DNA of 6,864 bases, from contig JAKOSS010000486.1 in assembly GCA_029777145.1 (NCBI GenBank), forward strand, positions 1-6,864, in the 5' to 3' direction. The notes beneath the pieces were generated by a model. The model had not been told where the DNA came from. It made no database searches and saw nothing but the letters and a program-made list of their open reading frames with translations. The DNA is from Acidobacteriota bacterium (GTDB taxonomy: Bacteria > Acidobacteriota > Blastocatellia > Pyrinomonadales > Pyrinomonadaceae). This document shows, piece by piece, positions 1 to 6,151 of the stretch. Position 1 is the stretch's first letter. Every line of letters starts with the position of its first letter. Made by a program: the position numbers and the translations under genes.

Positions 1-1
1 C

Positions 2-280
2 GGAGACTACACCGGCGACGGCAGAGCCGACATCGCTTTCTGGCGACCGTCGACAGGCGAGTGGTTCGTTCTGAGGTCCGAGGATTTCTCGTATTTCTCG
101 ACGCCGTTCGGGCTGAGCACCGATACGCCGATTCCTGGCGATTACGACGGCGACGGCAGATGGGACACCGCTGTCTTCAGGGCGTCGTCGGCAACGTGGT
201 ACGCACAACGCTCGACCGCCGGTCTGATGATCACGAACTTCGGAGCCGCGACGGATATTCCGGTCGCTTCGGCCAGATAG
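2..280 (+). CDS. FG-GAP/VCBS repeat protein, C-terminal fragment (5' end outside window)
   Basis: An open frame enters from the left edge and ends at TAG 278-280, giving 92 residues with no start codon in the window. It contains two copies of a roughly 45-residue repeat. Each opens with a calcium-loop-like motif, GDYTGDGRAD at residues 1-10 and GDYDGDGRWD at 46-55. Each continues with a short strand (IAFWRPSTGEW; TAVFRASSATWY) and a segment of the type FG..TD.P(I/V). This is the pattern of FG-GAP/VCBS repeats, which form beta-propeller blades in secreted or surface proteins; in related bacteria they often sit at the C-terminus of large exported proteins. The chain stops shortly after the third ..TDIPVA element, so this is probably the natural end of the propeller. 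What lies N-terminal is unknown. A strong hairpin terminator follows 24 bases downstream. The family call is fairly sure; the ligand and biological role cannot be told. Confidence 0.85.
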   Translation, partial: GDYTGDGRADIAFWRPSTGEWFVLRSEDFSYFSTPFGLSTDTPIPGDYDGDGRWDTAVFRASSATWYAQRSTAGLMITNFGAATDIPVASAR

Positions 281-303
281 TTGATTCCGATCGAGAATAG
301 AAA

Positions 304-336
304 AAGGGCTCGCACTCAGGTGCGGGCCCTTCATTT
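304..336 (+). terminator. Rho-independent terminator, probably bidirectional
   Basis: A 12-bp stem (304-315 with 320-331, containing one G-U wobble) closes on a four-base loop, TCAG. On the + strand it is followed by CATTTTTC and lies 24 bases after the stop of the FG-GAP gene. On the - strand the stem is followed directly by TTTTTC, so it could also stop transcripts of the ATPase gene that converges from the right (stop at 549). No better terminator was seen between 337 and 548. Confidence 0.85.
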
Positions 337-548
337 TTCAGGAGATGACGACGAACACCGAACTTCGGGATCGCCTGACTTGAGAAAGTCGATTTTTCAA
401 AGGATGAATCGCGGGGGTATAGAGTCCGTTCAGTTGGCGGCTGAAGGTCCGTCTATCCGGTAATCTCGGCGCCTGTGCGTCTCTGCGGAAATTCAACCGG
501 ATAATTTGAACGATCGGAGATCGAGAATCCGCAATCAAAGATCCAAAA

Positions 549-1352
549 TCAGATGATCGTCGTCACGATCTCACGGATGCTGCGTTGGAGTTCGCGGTCA
601 TCGGTGATCGGCGAGCAAAGCGCGACGTCGGCCGCGTCGATCGGCGAGATCCCTTTCGCGATCATCTGCGCGGCATATATCAGAAGACGCGTCGAGACGC
701 CTTCCTCAAGGCCGTGACCCCGGAGATTCCGTACCTTCTGTCCGATCTTGACAAGGTCCTGTGCGGTCTCGTGATCGATCCCGCCCTCCTTGGCGACGAT
801 TTCGGCTTCGGCTTCAGGCGACGGATAGTCGAACTCCATCGCGACGAAGCGCTGGCGGGTCGATTGTTTCAGATCCTTGAGGATCGATTGATATCCGGGA
901 TTGTATGAGACCACCAGCATGAAATCGGGCGGTGCCTCGATCACGGTTCCGCGCTTTTCGATCGGAAGCCGCCGCCGGTCGTCGGTCAGCGGATGGATGA
1001 TCACGACGGTGTCCTTTCTGGCTTCGACGACCTCATCGAGGTAGCAGATCGCACCGGCGCGAACGGCCTTTGTCAGCGGTCCGTCGTGCCAGACCGTTTC
1101 TTCACCTTCGAGCAAGAAGCGCCCGACGAGGTCGGTTGACGAAAGATCCTCGTGACACGCGACCGTGATCAGCGGGCGGTTCAGTTTCCACGCCATGTAT
1201 TCGACGAAACGTGTCTTGCCGCAGCCCGTCGGCCCCTTGAGCATCACCGGAAGCCGGGCCGCGTAAGCCGCTTCGAAGAGTTCAACTTCCTGCCTGATCG
1301 GGAGATAAAAAGGCTCGGTCCCGACCTTGAATTTTTCGACCGCTAATTCCAT
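549..1352 (-). CDS. CbbQ/NirQ/NorQ-family MoxR-type AAA+ ATPase
   Basis: A complete 267-residue protein, about the usual length for this family. Motifs in order: Walker A GPTGCGKT at 40-47; Walker B ICYLDE at 102-107, running into VVEARKD; the family-typical [11 protein letters not shown] at 120-130; sensor 1 SYN at 149-151, within [10 protein letters not shown]; the arginine-finger region STRQRF at 164-169; and GVSTR at 218-222 in the C-terminal helical domain. Known members are cytoplasmic hexameric ATPases that work with a VWA-domain partner (NorD, CbbO) to remodel or load metal into an enzyme such as NO reductase or Rubisco. Neither target nor partner is in this window, so the substrate is unknown. 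ATG 1350-1352 is the only sensible start, because the next Met is residue 38, just before Walker A. No good Shine-Dalgarno is visible. A GATAAT box (complement of 1362-1367) lies so close to the ATG that a near-leaderless message is possible, but no convincing -35 was found. The gene shares its direction with the secreted-protein gene upstream but is separated from it by a strong terminator. Confidence 0.93.
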   Translation of the reverse strand: MELAVEKFKVGTEPFYLPIRQEVELFEAAYAARLPVMLKGPTGCGKTRFVEYMAWKLNRPLITVACHEDLSSTDLVGRFLLEGEETVWHDGPLTKAVRAGAICYLDEVVEARKDTVVIIHPLTDDRRRLPIEKRGTVIEAPPDFMLVVSYNPGYQSILKDLKQSTRQRFVAMEFDYPSPEAEAEIVAKEGGIDHETAQDLVKIGQKVRNLRGHGLEEGVSTRLLIYAAQMIAKGISPIDAADVALCSPITDDRELQRSIREIVTTII

Positions 1353-1427
1353 ATGACGCCGATTATCTTAACATTCGCCCGTTCGAATTGGGAAAGCCGG
1401 GGCAGATCGGACGATCGCGGGCGGCGC

Positions 1428-1454
1428 AAAAAAAGAGCGGTCCGAAGACCGCTC
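1428..1454 (-). terminator. Rho-independent terminator with UUCG tetraloop
   Basis: Read on the - strand, a perfect 8-bp stem GAGCGGTC/GACCGCTC (1447-1454 with 1435-1442) is closed by TTCG, the exceptionally stable UUCG tetraloop, and followed by seven T (1428-1434). It begins 25 bases after the stop codon of the secreted-protein gene (1480-1482). It therefore ends that transcript and insulates the AAA+ ATPase gene downstream. Confidence 0.92.
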
Positions 1455-1479
1455 CGTCTGCTATTCATATGACGTGCAA

Positions 1480-3570
1480 CTACGGTGTCGGTTGGAACAA
1501 CAGTCCCGAAACATTGCCGGAAACCGGAACGTTTTGCGGTGCGTAGTCAGCCGCCTTCGATTCAACCGAAACCGTGTAAGTCACGCCCGACGGTACCGCC
1601 GAGAAGCGGAAATATCCGAACGGGTTGGTGGTCGTCCGCAACGTGAAGCCATTTCCGTCGGAAATGACGACACGGGTCAGATACGCTCCCTGCGTCGGGC
1701 TTGCCATGACACGTCCGCTGACCGTTGCCGGGGCCGACACGGCAGGCGTCGGTCCCTGGATCGCGACCGTCATCGGCGAACCCGTCTTGAAGAATCCGAG
1801 CGTCGCGTTCATCGCCATCGGCGGTTGGTTCGAATCGAAGCGGAAGTTGTAAAGCGTTCCCCAACGAATCGCGTTTGCGTTCTGGTTCTGTGCGAACGTT
1901 TCCGAACTCCACGTGAGCGAACCGGCGGCCTGGACGCCGTCCCACGGCGTGCTGCTGAATCCGGCGCTTCCGACGGTTCCGTCGTTGGCCCAACCCGGAT
2001 GTTGCGGCGGCATGTGGAAACCGATGTTGCTGACGCTCACGCCGGAGCCGGTCGGAACCGAGAACGACTGGATCGCGCGGTCAATGTTCTGGTTGTAGAC
2101 CGCGTATTCGTAGTGCCAGACGCCCGGCGACGGGTTCGTCACCTTGTAGGCCACGACACCGATACCGTCGGCACCCGGGGCGGGCTCGATCGGAACGATG
2201 GTCGCTCCGGTCCAGGCGATGATCGCCGCCTTCTGGCGCTGCGTCGACGAAACGGCCGAGAACGAGAACGGACTTGAAATTCCCGATACTGAATACTGAC
2301 GGTACGACACGTTGTTGTTCATGTTGCACTGTCCGGGATTCGATTGGCACCAGGCGTATTCGTGCGGCGTGATGTACTGGCCTTCGGCGTAGTAGGTCGC
2401 GCCCGGATTGAGCGACGTGTTCAGGTCCGCAATCTCGGTCAGAATGCGGTGCGACGGTCCCAGGTGCGTATGACCGGTATGGTTGTTGTTCGGCGTTGCC
2501 GAATCGTTGCGCGGATAGGCGCCGGTATACGGATTGATCCAGGCGCGCGATCCGAGATTCGGACCCGAGTTCAGGCTCGCCGAGTACGGATCCGAACAGC
2601 CCGATCCGAGCTGCGAGCCGCCGACGCCGTTGCAGCCGAGGCTGCAGATGTTGTTCGTCAGCGCCGTGAAGGCATGTTTCACGCTCGACTGTCCGATCTG
2701 CTCAAACCGATCGGTGTTGGACGCTCCGCCGCTCATGCGGTACAGATTCTGCGGGATCACCGGATGATCATTGGCCGGGTTCGCGATCCAGTTCAGATTG
2801 ACCGTCCCGAAGTTGCAGGAATCGGTTCCGACCGCGAGTCCGACCTGTGTTCCCGAGGAACTGCCGAATTGGGCCAAACCCGAAAGATCGCCGACGACAA
2901 CGTCCGGTCCCGGGACCGTACCGTTGAGATTGTCTCCCGGCATCGAAACTTCCTTGACATCGCCGTCAACGATCGTCGAAACCTCGATCGAACGCATCTT
3001 CGCGGAGATCGAGATCTGACCGGCGGTGGACAGCGCATCCGACGCACGACCGAGCCTCTCGGCATATTCACGCGAGAGGATCAGGCGGCCCATCTGGACA
3101 TACATCGTTTCGTCCTGCGGGTTGTAGTCGTAAAGGTGACCTTCGACGTAGAAATACGTAAAGCCGGTCTTGGGATCGCGAACGGCAAGTTCATAAGGCT
3201 CGGTCGGTGCCAGGCTTTCGATTGAAAGCTGACCGCCCATGCTCGCCGGAAGTTTCGAATCGACCGGATCGATGTTCATCGAACTCGGGATCGGCCCGCG
3301 AAGCAATTCGTTCATCACGAGTACCGTGAAGAACGAATCCTGATCGACATCGAACCGCATCGGGATCGTTTCACCCGATTTGAGAGCGCCGCGTCCGGTC
3401 AGCGACGAGTCAACGTTGAGGACAACGTTTCCCTGCGCGACGATCATCTTCTTCAAAATGCCCGAATTGGCGTCTCTCTGTACGCTTCCGAGGCCCGTCA
3501 ACGATTGATTTGTTCCGTCGCCAAAAAACACAAGAAACGGCAACAACGCGATAAATACGGTTTTTAGCAT
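1480..3570 (-). CDS. Secreted Cys/His-rich protein of unknown function with C-terminal carboxypeptidase-regulatory-like domain
   Basis: With a start at ATG 3568-3570 the protein has 696 residues and opens with an export signal: MLK, then a hydrophobic core TVFIALLPFLVFFG (4-17). The frame stays open to an ATG at 3652-3654 (724 residues), but that would put a polar 28-residue leader before the signal, and a candidate promoter lies at or downstream of that ATG, so the shorter form is preferred. Residues about 45-210 look like a beta-rich domain containing a segment with YFYVEGHLYDYNPQDETMYVQMGRL. Residues about 245-430 are Cys/His-rich: C252, C309, C313, C325, C408, C415, with the histidine cluster HTGHTHLGPSH at 364-374 and CSDPYS at 325-330. 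Residues about 470-580 are another beta-type segment (GVWHYEYAVYN). Residues about 612-690 match a carboxypeptidase-regulatory-like/Ig-type sandwich (SGRV...GYFRFSAVPSGVTYTVSV). The central region could bind metal or be disulfide-stabilised, but no enzyme family is recognised. The gene is divergent from the polyferredoxin-TPR gene and has its own terminator. Confidence 0.85.
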   Translation of the reverse strand: MLKTVFIALLPFLVFFGDGTNQSLTGLGSVQRDANSGILKKMIVAQGNVVLNVDSSLTGRGALKSGETIPMRFDVDQDSFFTVLVMNELLRGPIPSSMNIDPVDSKLPASMGGQLSIESLAPTEPYELAVRDPKTGFTYFYVEGHLYDYNPQDETMYVQMGRLILSREYAERLGRASDALSTAGQISISAKMRSIEVSTIVDGDVKEVSMPGDNLNGTVPGPDVVVGDLSGLAQFGSSSGTQVGLAVGTDSCNFGTVNLNWIANPANDHPVIPQNLYRMSGGASNTDRFEQIGQSSVKHAFTALTNNICSLGCNGVGGSQLGSGCSDPYSASLNSGPNLGSRAWINPYTGAYPRNDSATPNNNHTGHTHLGPSHRILTEIADLNTSLNPGATYYAEGQYITPHEYAWCQSNPGQCNMNNNVSYRQYSVSGISSPFSFSAVSSTQRQKAAIIAWTGATIVPIEPAPGADGIGVVAYKVTNPSPGVWHYEYAVYNQNIDRAIQSFSVPTGSGVSVSNIGFHMPPQHPGWANDGTVGSAGFSSTPWDGVQAAGSLTWSSETFAQNQNANAIRWGTLYNFRFDSNQPPMAMNATLGFFKTGSPMTVAIQGPTPAVSAPATVSGRVMASPTQGAYLTRVVISDGNGFTLRTTTNPFGYFRFSAVPSGVTYTVSVESKAADYAPQNVPVSGNVSGLLFQPTP

Positions 3571-3641
3571 AATTTGGATCGGTGGCCCTAAGACCGGCTT
3601 GTCATGAATTCCGCTGGTTCTACGGTATTCGAAGATTGTCA

Positions 3642-3671
3642 TTTTTACACTCATTTAGACGCAATAGTCAA
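3642..3671 (-). promoter_or_regulatory. Candidate sigma70-type promoter for the secreted-protein gene
   Basis: On the - strand, TTGACT (complement of 3666-3671, five of six to the -35 consensus) stands 18 bases before TAAAAA (complement of 3642-3647, four of six to -10). Transcription would begin near 3635, about 65 bases before ATG 3568-3570. This supports that start over the ATG at 3652-3654, which would lie upstream of the transcript. It overlaps the oppositely directed promoter of the neighbouring gene. This is a consensus match only. Confidence 0.4.
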
Positions 3672-3683
3672 GTCGGGTATAGT
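3656..3683 (+). promoter_or_regulatory. Candidate sigma70-type promoter for the polyferredoxin-TPR gene
   Basis: TATAGT at 3678-3683 (five of six to -10) lies 16 bases after TAGACG at 3656-3661 (four of six to -35). Transcription would begin near 3690 and leave a leader of about 36 bases before ATG 3726. The leader holds a distant AGGA (3708-3711, 14 bases before the ATG), so ribosome binding looks weak. The elements interleave with the opposing promoter, so both genes may answer to one regulator or compete for polymerase. Confidence 0.4.
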
Positions 3684-3725
3684 ATTGAGTTTCGTGCCTG
3701 TTGATGCAGGACCACCGAACGATTT

Positions 3726-5627
3726 ATGAAATCTGGCTGCGAAGATAAACGTGGAAACGCCGTCCGATCGCGCGAACTTCCGGTGCTCGGAAACGATGCA
3801 ACGTCGACGATTTCCGTCCGCGATTCGAAGGCGGGAAAGATCCGGGCGATCGTCTTGATAGCGCTCAACGCGGCGATGATCCTGCATATTATTCAGTGGT
3901 TGGCCACCGGCACGACGATCTCGCCGGTCGAACCGTCCGAGACGATGCAGACGCTGCAGCAAGGCGCGGTCAACGCCGGATTTATCTTCTTCACGGTGGC
4001 GATCCTCGCGACGCTGATCTTCGGCAGATTTGTTTGCGGTTGGGCCTGCCATCTGGTCGCGCTTCAGGATCTTTGCGGGTGGATATTGAAGAAGATCGGT
4101 CTGAAGCCGCGCCCGTTCCGTTCAAGGTTGCTGATCTGGGTTCCGTTGCTCGTCGCGCTCTATATGTTCGTCTGGCCGACCGTTCTCAGATATCTCGTGA
4201 AACCGCCGAGCGAGCCGGTGATCCCGGAATTCACAAACCATCTCATTGTTTCCGATTATTGGGCGACGTTTCCGCCGATCGCCGTCGCGATCCCTTTCCT
4301 TTTCGTATGCGGCTTCATGACCGTTTATTTTCTCGGTCAGAAGGGCTTTTGCACTTACGCGTGTCCGTACGGCGGATTCTTCGGGATTGCCGAGAAACTG
4401 GCGCCCGGCCGGATCAGGGTCACGGACGCCTGTAACCAGTGCGGACATTGCACGGCGGTCTGCACGTCGAACGTTCTCGTGCATGCCGAGGTGCGCGACC
4501 ACGGTGCGGTCGTCGATCCCGGATGCATGAAATGTATGGACTGCGTGAGCGTCTGCCCGAACGACGCTTTGTATTACGGATTCGGCAAGCCGTCGCTCGG
4601 CGTCAAGAAGAAAACCGCTCGGAATTATTCGCTTTCGTGGCTTGAAGAAATAATCGCCGCGGTCGTCTTTGCGCTCAGCCTTTTCGCGGTTTGGGACGTT
4701 TACCAGCTCGTTCCGATGCTGATGGCGCTCGGGATCGCGACCGTCTCGACATTCGTTGTCATCAAGTGCCTTAAACTCTTCAGATCACCTGACAGCACCT
4801 TCTATCGGTATCATTTGAGATCGGGCGGGCGTCTCAAGCGCGCCGGTTGGATCTTCGCCGGCTTTTCGGTCCTGTGGCTGGCACTCAACGTGCAAAGCGG
4901 TTTCATTCGCTATCACGAACGCGAAGGCGCACGTGCGTTTGAGAGCATCCGGATCCCCGACGAGCTCGCGCTTGCGCATCCGAACCCGCAGCCGTGGCTC
5001 GGAACGGCCGATCGCAACAACATCGCCGAAGGAAAGCGCCATTTCGATCTCGCGGCGCGTTACGGTCTTTTCACCAACAACTTCGCGCTGTCGAAACTGG
5101 CTTGGATCGATTATCTCAACGGCGACACCGACCGGGCGCTTGAGCTGCTCGGCCGATCGGCAGCCGTGCAGTCCGGTTCGGGCCGGGCGATCAGTCTCTA
5201 TTACAGCGGCGCGATCCGGAACCGCACCGGAAAATACGATCTGGCCCTGACCGACCTCGACGCGGCACTGAAGGAACGCCCAGACCTGATCGTTGCCCGC
5301 GAAGAACTCGGCGAATCTTTGTGGAATCTCGGCCGGCGCGAAGAAGCGGTCGCGGCGTGGAAGGAGGCATTGCGCGAGAATCCCCAACTTGTTCTCGCAA
5401 ATCTGTTTCTGGCCGGAGCGGCGACGGCGGGCGGCGACACGGGCGCGGCGCAGAGCTACGAGGACCAGGCCGAGAAAATAACTCCGCGCGATCCGTTCTT
5501 CAACTGGATGCTCGGACTGCGTCTTCAAAACGTCGGGATGAACGCGCTTGCCGACAAACGATTCAAGCTGGCGATCCAGATCAACCCCGCATTCCGGATG
5601 AACCGGACATACGAGCCCGGCAAGTAA
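3726..5627 (+). CDS. NapH/NosR-like 4Fe-4S polyferredoxin membrane protein fused to a TPR domain
   Basis: A 633-residue protein. The N-terminal half is a membrane polyferredoxin. Hydrophobic segments lie near 39-60, 83-103, 134-156, 181-205, 306-326, 327-347 and 372-390. The family-type cysteine pairs are C104/C108 in VCGWACHL, after segment two, and C209/C213 in CTYACPYGG, after segment four. Two ferredoxin motifs follow: C236-x2-C-x2-C-x3-C246 (continuing TSN, not the usual CP) and C267-x2-C-x2-C-x3-C277-P. NapH, NosR and MauN relatives pass electrons between quinol and periplasmic enzymes, with the clusters on the cytoplasmic side. The C-terminal half, about 430-623, holds four to five TPR units (for example 488-521, 522-555, 590-623), which bind proteins. 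Seven segments with a cytoplasmic N-terminus, and the basic loop at 348-372, put the clusters inside and the TPR domain in the periplasm. No FMN domain or reductase gene is present, so donor and acceptor are unknown. ATG 3726 is the first usable start. Redox-protein class is sure; the pathway is not. Confidence 0.9.
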   Translation: MKSGCEDKRGNAVRSRELPVLGNDATSTISVRDSKAGKIRAIVLIALNAAMILHIIQWLATGTTISPVEPSETMQTLQQGAVNAGFIFFTVAILATLIFGRFVCGWACHLVALQDLCGWILKKIGLKPRPFRSRLLIWVPLLVALYMFVWPTVLRYLVKPPSEPVIPEFTNHLIVSDYWATFPPIAVAIPFLFVCGFMTVYFLGQKGFCTYACPYGGFFGIAEKLAPGRIRVTDACNQCGHCTAVCTSNVLVHAEVRDHGAVVDPGCMKCMDCVSVCPNDALYYGFGKPSLGVKKKTARNYSLSWLEEIIAAVVFALSLFAVWDVYQLVPMLMALGIATVSTFVVIKCLKLFRSPDSTFYRYHLRSGGRLKRAGWIFAGFSVLWLALNVQSGFIRYHEREGARAFESIRIPDELALAHPNPQPWLGTADRNNIAEGKRHFDLAARYGLFTNNFALSKLAWIDYLNGDTDRALELLGRSAAVQSGSGRAISLYYSGAIRNRTGKYDLALTDLDAALKERPDLIVAREELGESLWNLGRREEAVAAWKEALRENPQLVLANLFLAGAATAGGDTGAAQSYEDQAEKITPRDPFFNWMLGLRLQNVGMNALADKRFKLAIQINPAFRMNRTYEPGK

Positions 5628-5630
5628 ATT

Positions 5631-5742
5631 CCAGATACCAAGATTTCAAGATTCCAGGATTCCAAGATTTCAAGATTCCAAGATTTCAAGATTCGGAGAT
5701 TTCAAGATTCGGAGATTTCGAGAATCCAAGATTCCAAGATTC
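5631..5742 (+). repeat. 8-bp tandem repeat array, consensus CAAGATTY
   Basis: Fourteen octamers stand in unbroken 8-base phase: a degenerate first unit (5631-5638) and thirteen good ones (5639-5742). Six are exactly CAAGATTC (5647, 5671, 5687, 5703, 5727, 5735) and three CAAGATTT (5639, 5663, 5679). Variants are CAGGATTC, GGAGATTT (twice) and CGAGAATC. The T and C versions partly alternate, so part of the array looks 16-base periodic, which suggests amplification of unit pairs. It starts just after the stop of the polyferredoxin-TPR gene. Eight is not a multiple of three and no gene reads through it sensibly. Slippage growth of a simple sequence is the likely origin; a role is unknown. Confidence 0.9.
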
Positions 5743-5982
5743 CGATTCCGGCGTTTCGTGGATTTCGCGATCACTTTGAATCGAGTTTCTCGAATCCTGA
5801 ATCTTGGGAGGATGTCGGAATAACCGCGCCGGCCGGGCATGCTATTTAGCCTGGCAAATTCTTCGCGGTTTTTCGCGTGAGTTAGCGGTCAAAGAAAAAG
5901 ATCTGCCCGAGAAGAAACGCGAATCGGTGCGAAAGGCTCCTGCAATATTGAATCCCTGGAATCCTGAAATCCCGAAGGGCTT
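5743..5982. other. Non-coding spacer between the two repeat arrays
   Basis: I see no supported gene here. The open frames crossing it run into the repeat arrays and resemble nothing known. Scattered copies of the array motif occur in inverted sense: GAATCCTGAATCTTGG at 5792-5807, and GAATCCTG again near 5959. A small perfect hairpin, TCGAG-TTT-CTCGA (5781-5793), lies about where the motif switches from the GATTC to the GAATC sense. GGGAGGATG near 5806-5814 resembles a ribosome site with a start, but it is followed by a stop after two further codons. The stretch 5815-5940 carries none of the motif and looks like ordinary spacer DNA. Confidence 0.6.
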
Positions 5983-6123
5983 GAATCTTGGAATCTGCAG
6001 CAGGCCGCTGGAATCTTGGAATCTGCAGCAGGCCGCTGGAATTCTTGGAATCGGCCGCAGTCCGCTGGAATCTTGGAATCGGCCGCAGGCCGCTGGAAAC
6101 TTGGAATCGGCCGCAGGCCGCTG
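5983..6123 (+). repeat. 28-bp tandem repeat array, five units
   Basis: Units lie at 5983-6010, 6011-6038, 6039-6067 (29 bases, one extra T), 6068-6095 and 6096-6123. Each begins with GAATCTTG (variants GAATTCTTG and GAAACTTG), then GAATC, then a GC-rich half ending in CCGCTG. Units 1 and 2 are identical and carry CTGCAGCAGGCCGCTG. Units 4 and 5 carry CGGCCGCAGGCCGCTG and differ by two bases; unit 3 is intermediate. The GC-rich half can fold: CGGCC-GCA-GGCCG in units 4-5, CAGC-AGGCC-GCTG in units 1-2. The opening octamer is the reverse complement of the main unit of the upstream array. There are no identical repeats with unique spacers, so this is not a CRISPR. The 28-base period shifts reading frame each unit, so it is not coding. 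Confidence 0.9.
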
Positions 6124-6151
6124 GAATCCTGAAGGGTTGGAATCTTGAAAT
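6123..6151 (+). repeat. Direct repeat flanking the 28-bp array (partner at 5958-5994)
   Basis: The right edge of the 28-bp array reads GGAATCCTGAAGGG and then TTGGAATCTTGAAAT. The left edge, 5958-5994, has the same order, GGAATCCTGAA ... GGGCTTGAATCTTGGAAT, but with eight extra bases, ATCCCGAA (5969-5976), in the middle. The two flanks are therefore diverged copies of one sequence, with an eight-base insertion or deletion lying between two GAA triplets, as expected from slippage. Confidence 0.6.

Noticed and set aside
61..300. Open frame starting at GTG 61
   Set aside because: It lies in another frame over the FG-GAP repeats, which read cleanly from base 2, and it runs into the spacer before the terminator.
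454..503. Inverted repeat TATCCGG ... CCGGATA
   Set aside because: Seven-base arms are separated by 36 bases with no T-run; easily chance.
1474..2277. Long open frame on the + strand opposite the secreted-protein gene
   Set aside because: Its Arg-rich composition is typical of an antisense shadow in GC-rich DNA; the - strand frame has a signal peptide and recognisable domains. The same applies to 2344-3225.
3697..3710. Small hairpin CCTG-TTGATG-CAGG in the leader of the polyferredoxin gene
   Set aside because: A four-base stem is too short to claim as an operator or RNA element.
4785..5528. Long - strand open frame opposite the TPR region
   Set aside because: It is the antisense shadow of a frame with intact iron-sulfur and TPR motifs.
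549..5627. Denitrification gene cluster (NorQ-like ATPase plus NosR/NapH-like protein)
   Set aside because: No norB, norC, norD, nosZ or nap catalytic gene is present. The two genes are on opposite strands, separated by 2 kb and a terminator, and both families have other uses.
5983..6123. CRISPR array
   Set aside because: The units are head-to-tail with no unique spacers, and no cas gene is nearby.
5804..6148. Open frame of ~114 codons across the 28-bp repeats
   Set aside because: It starts at TTG, its second half is repeat DNA whose 28-base period changes frame each unit, and it resembles no known protein.
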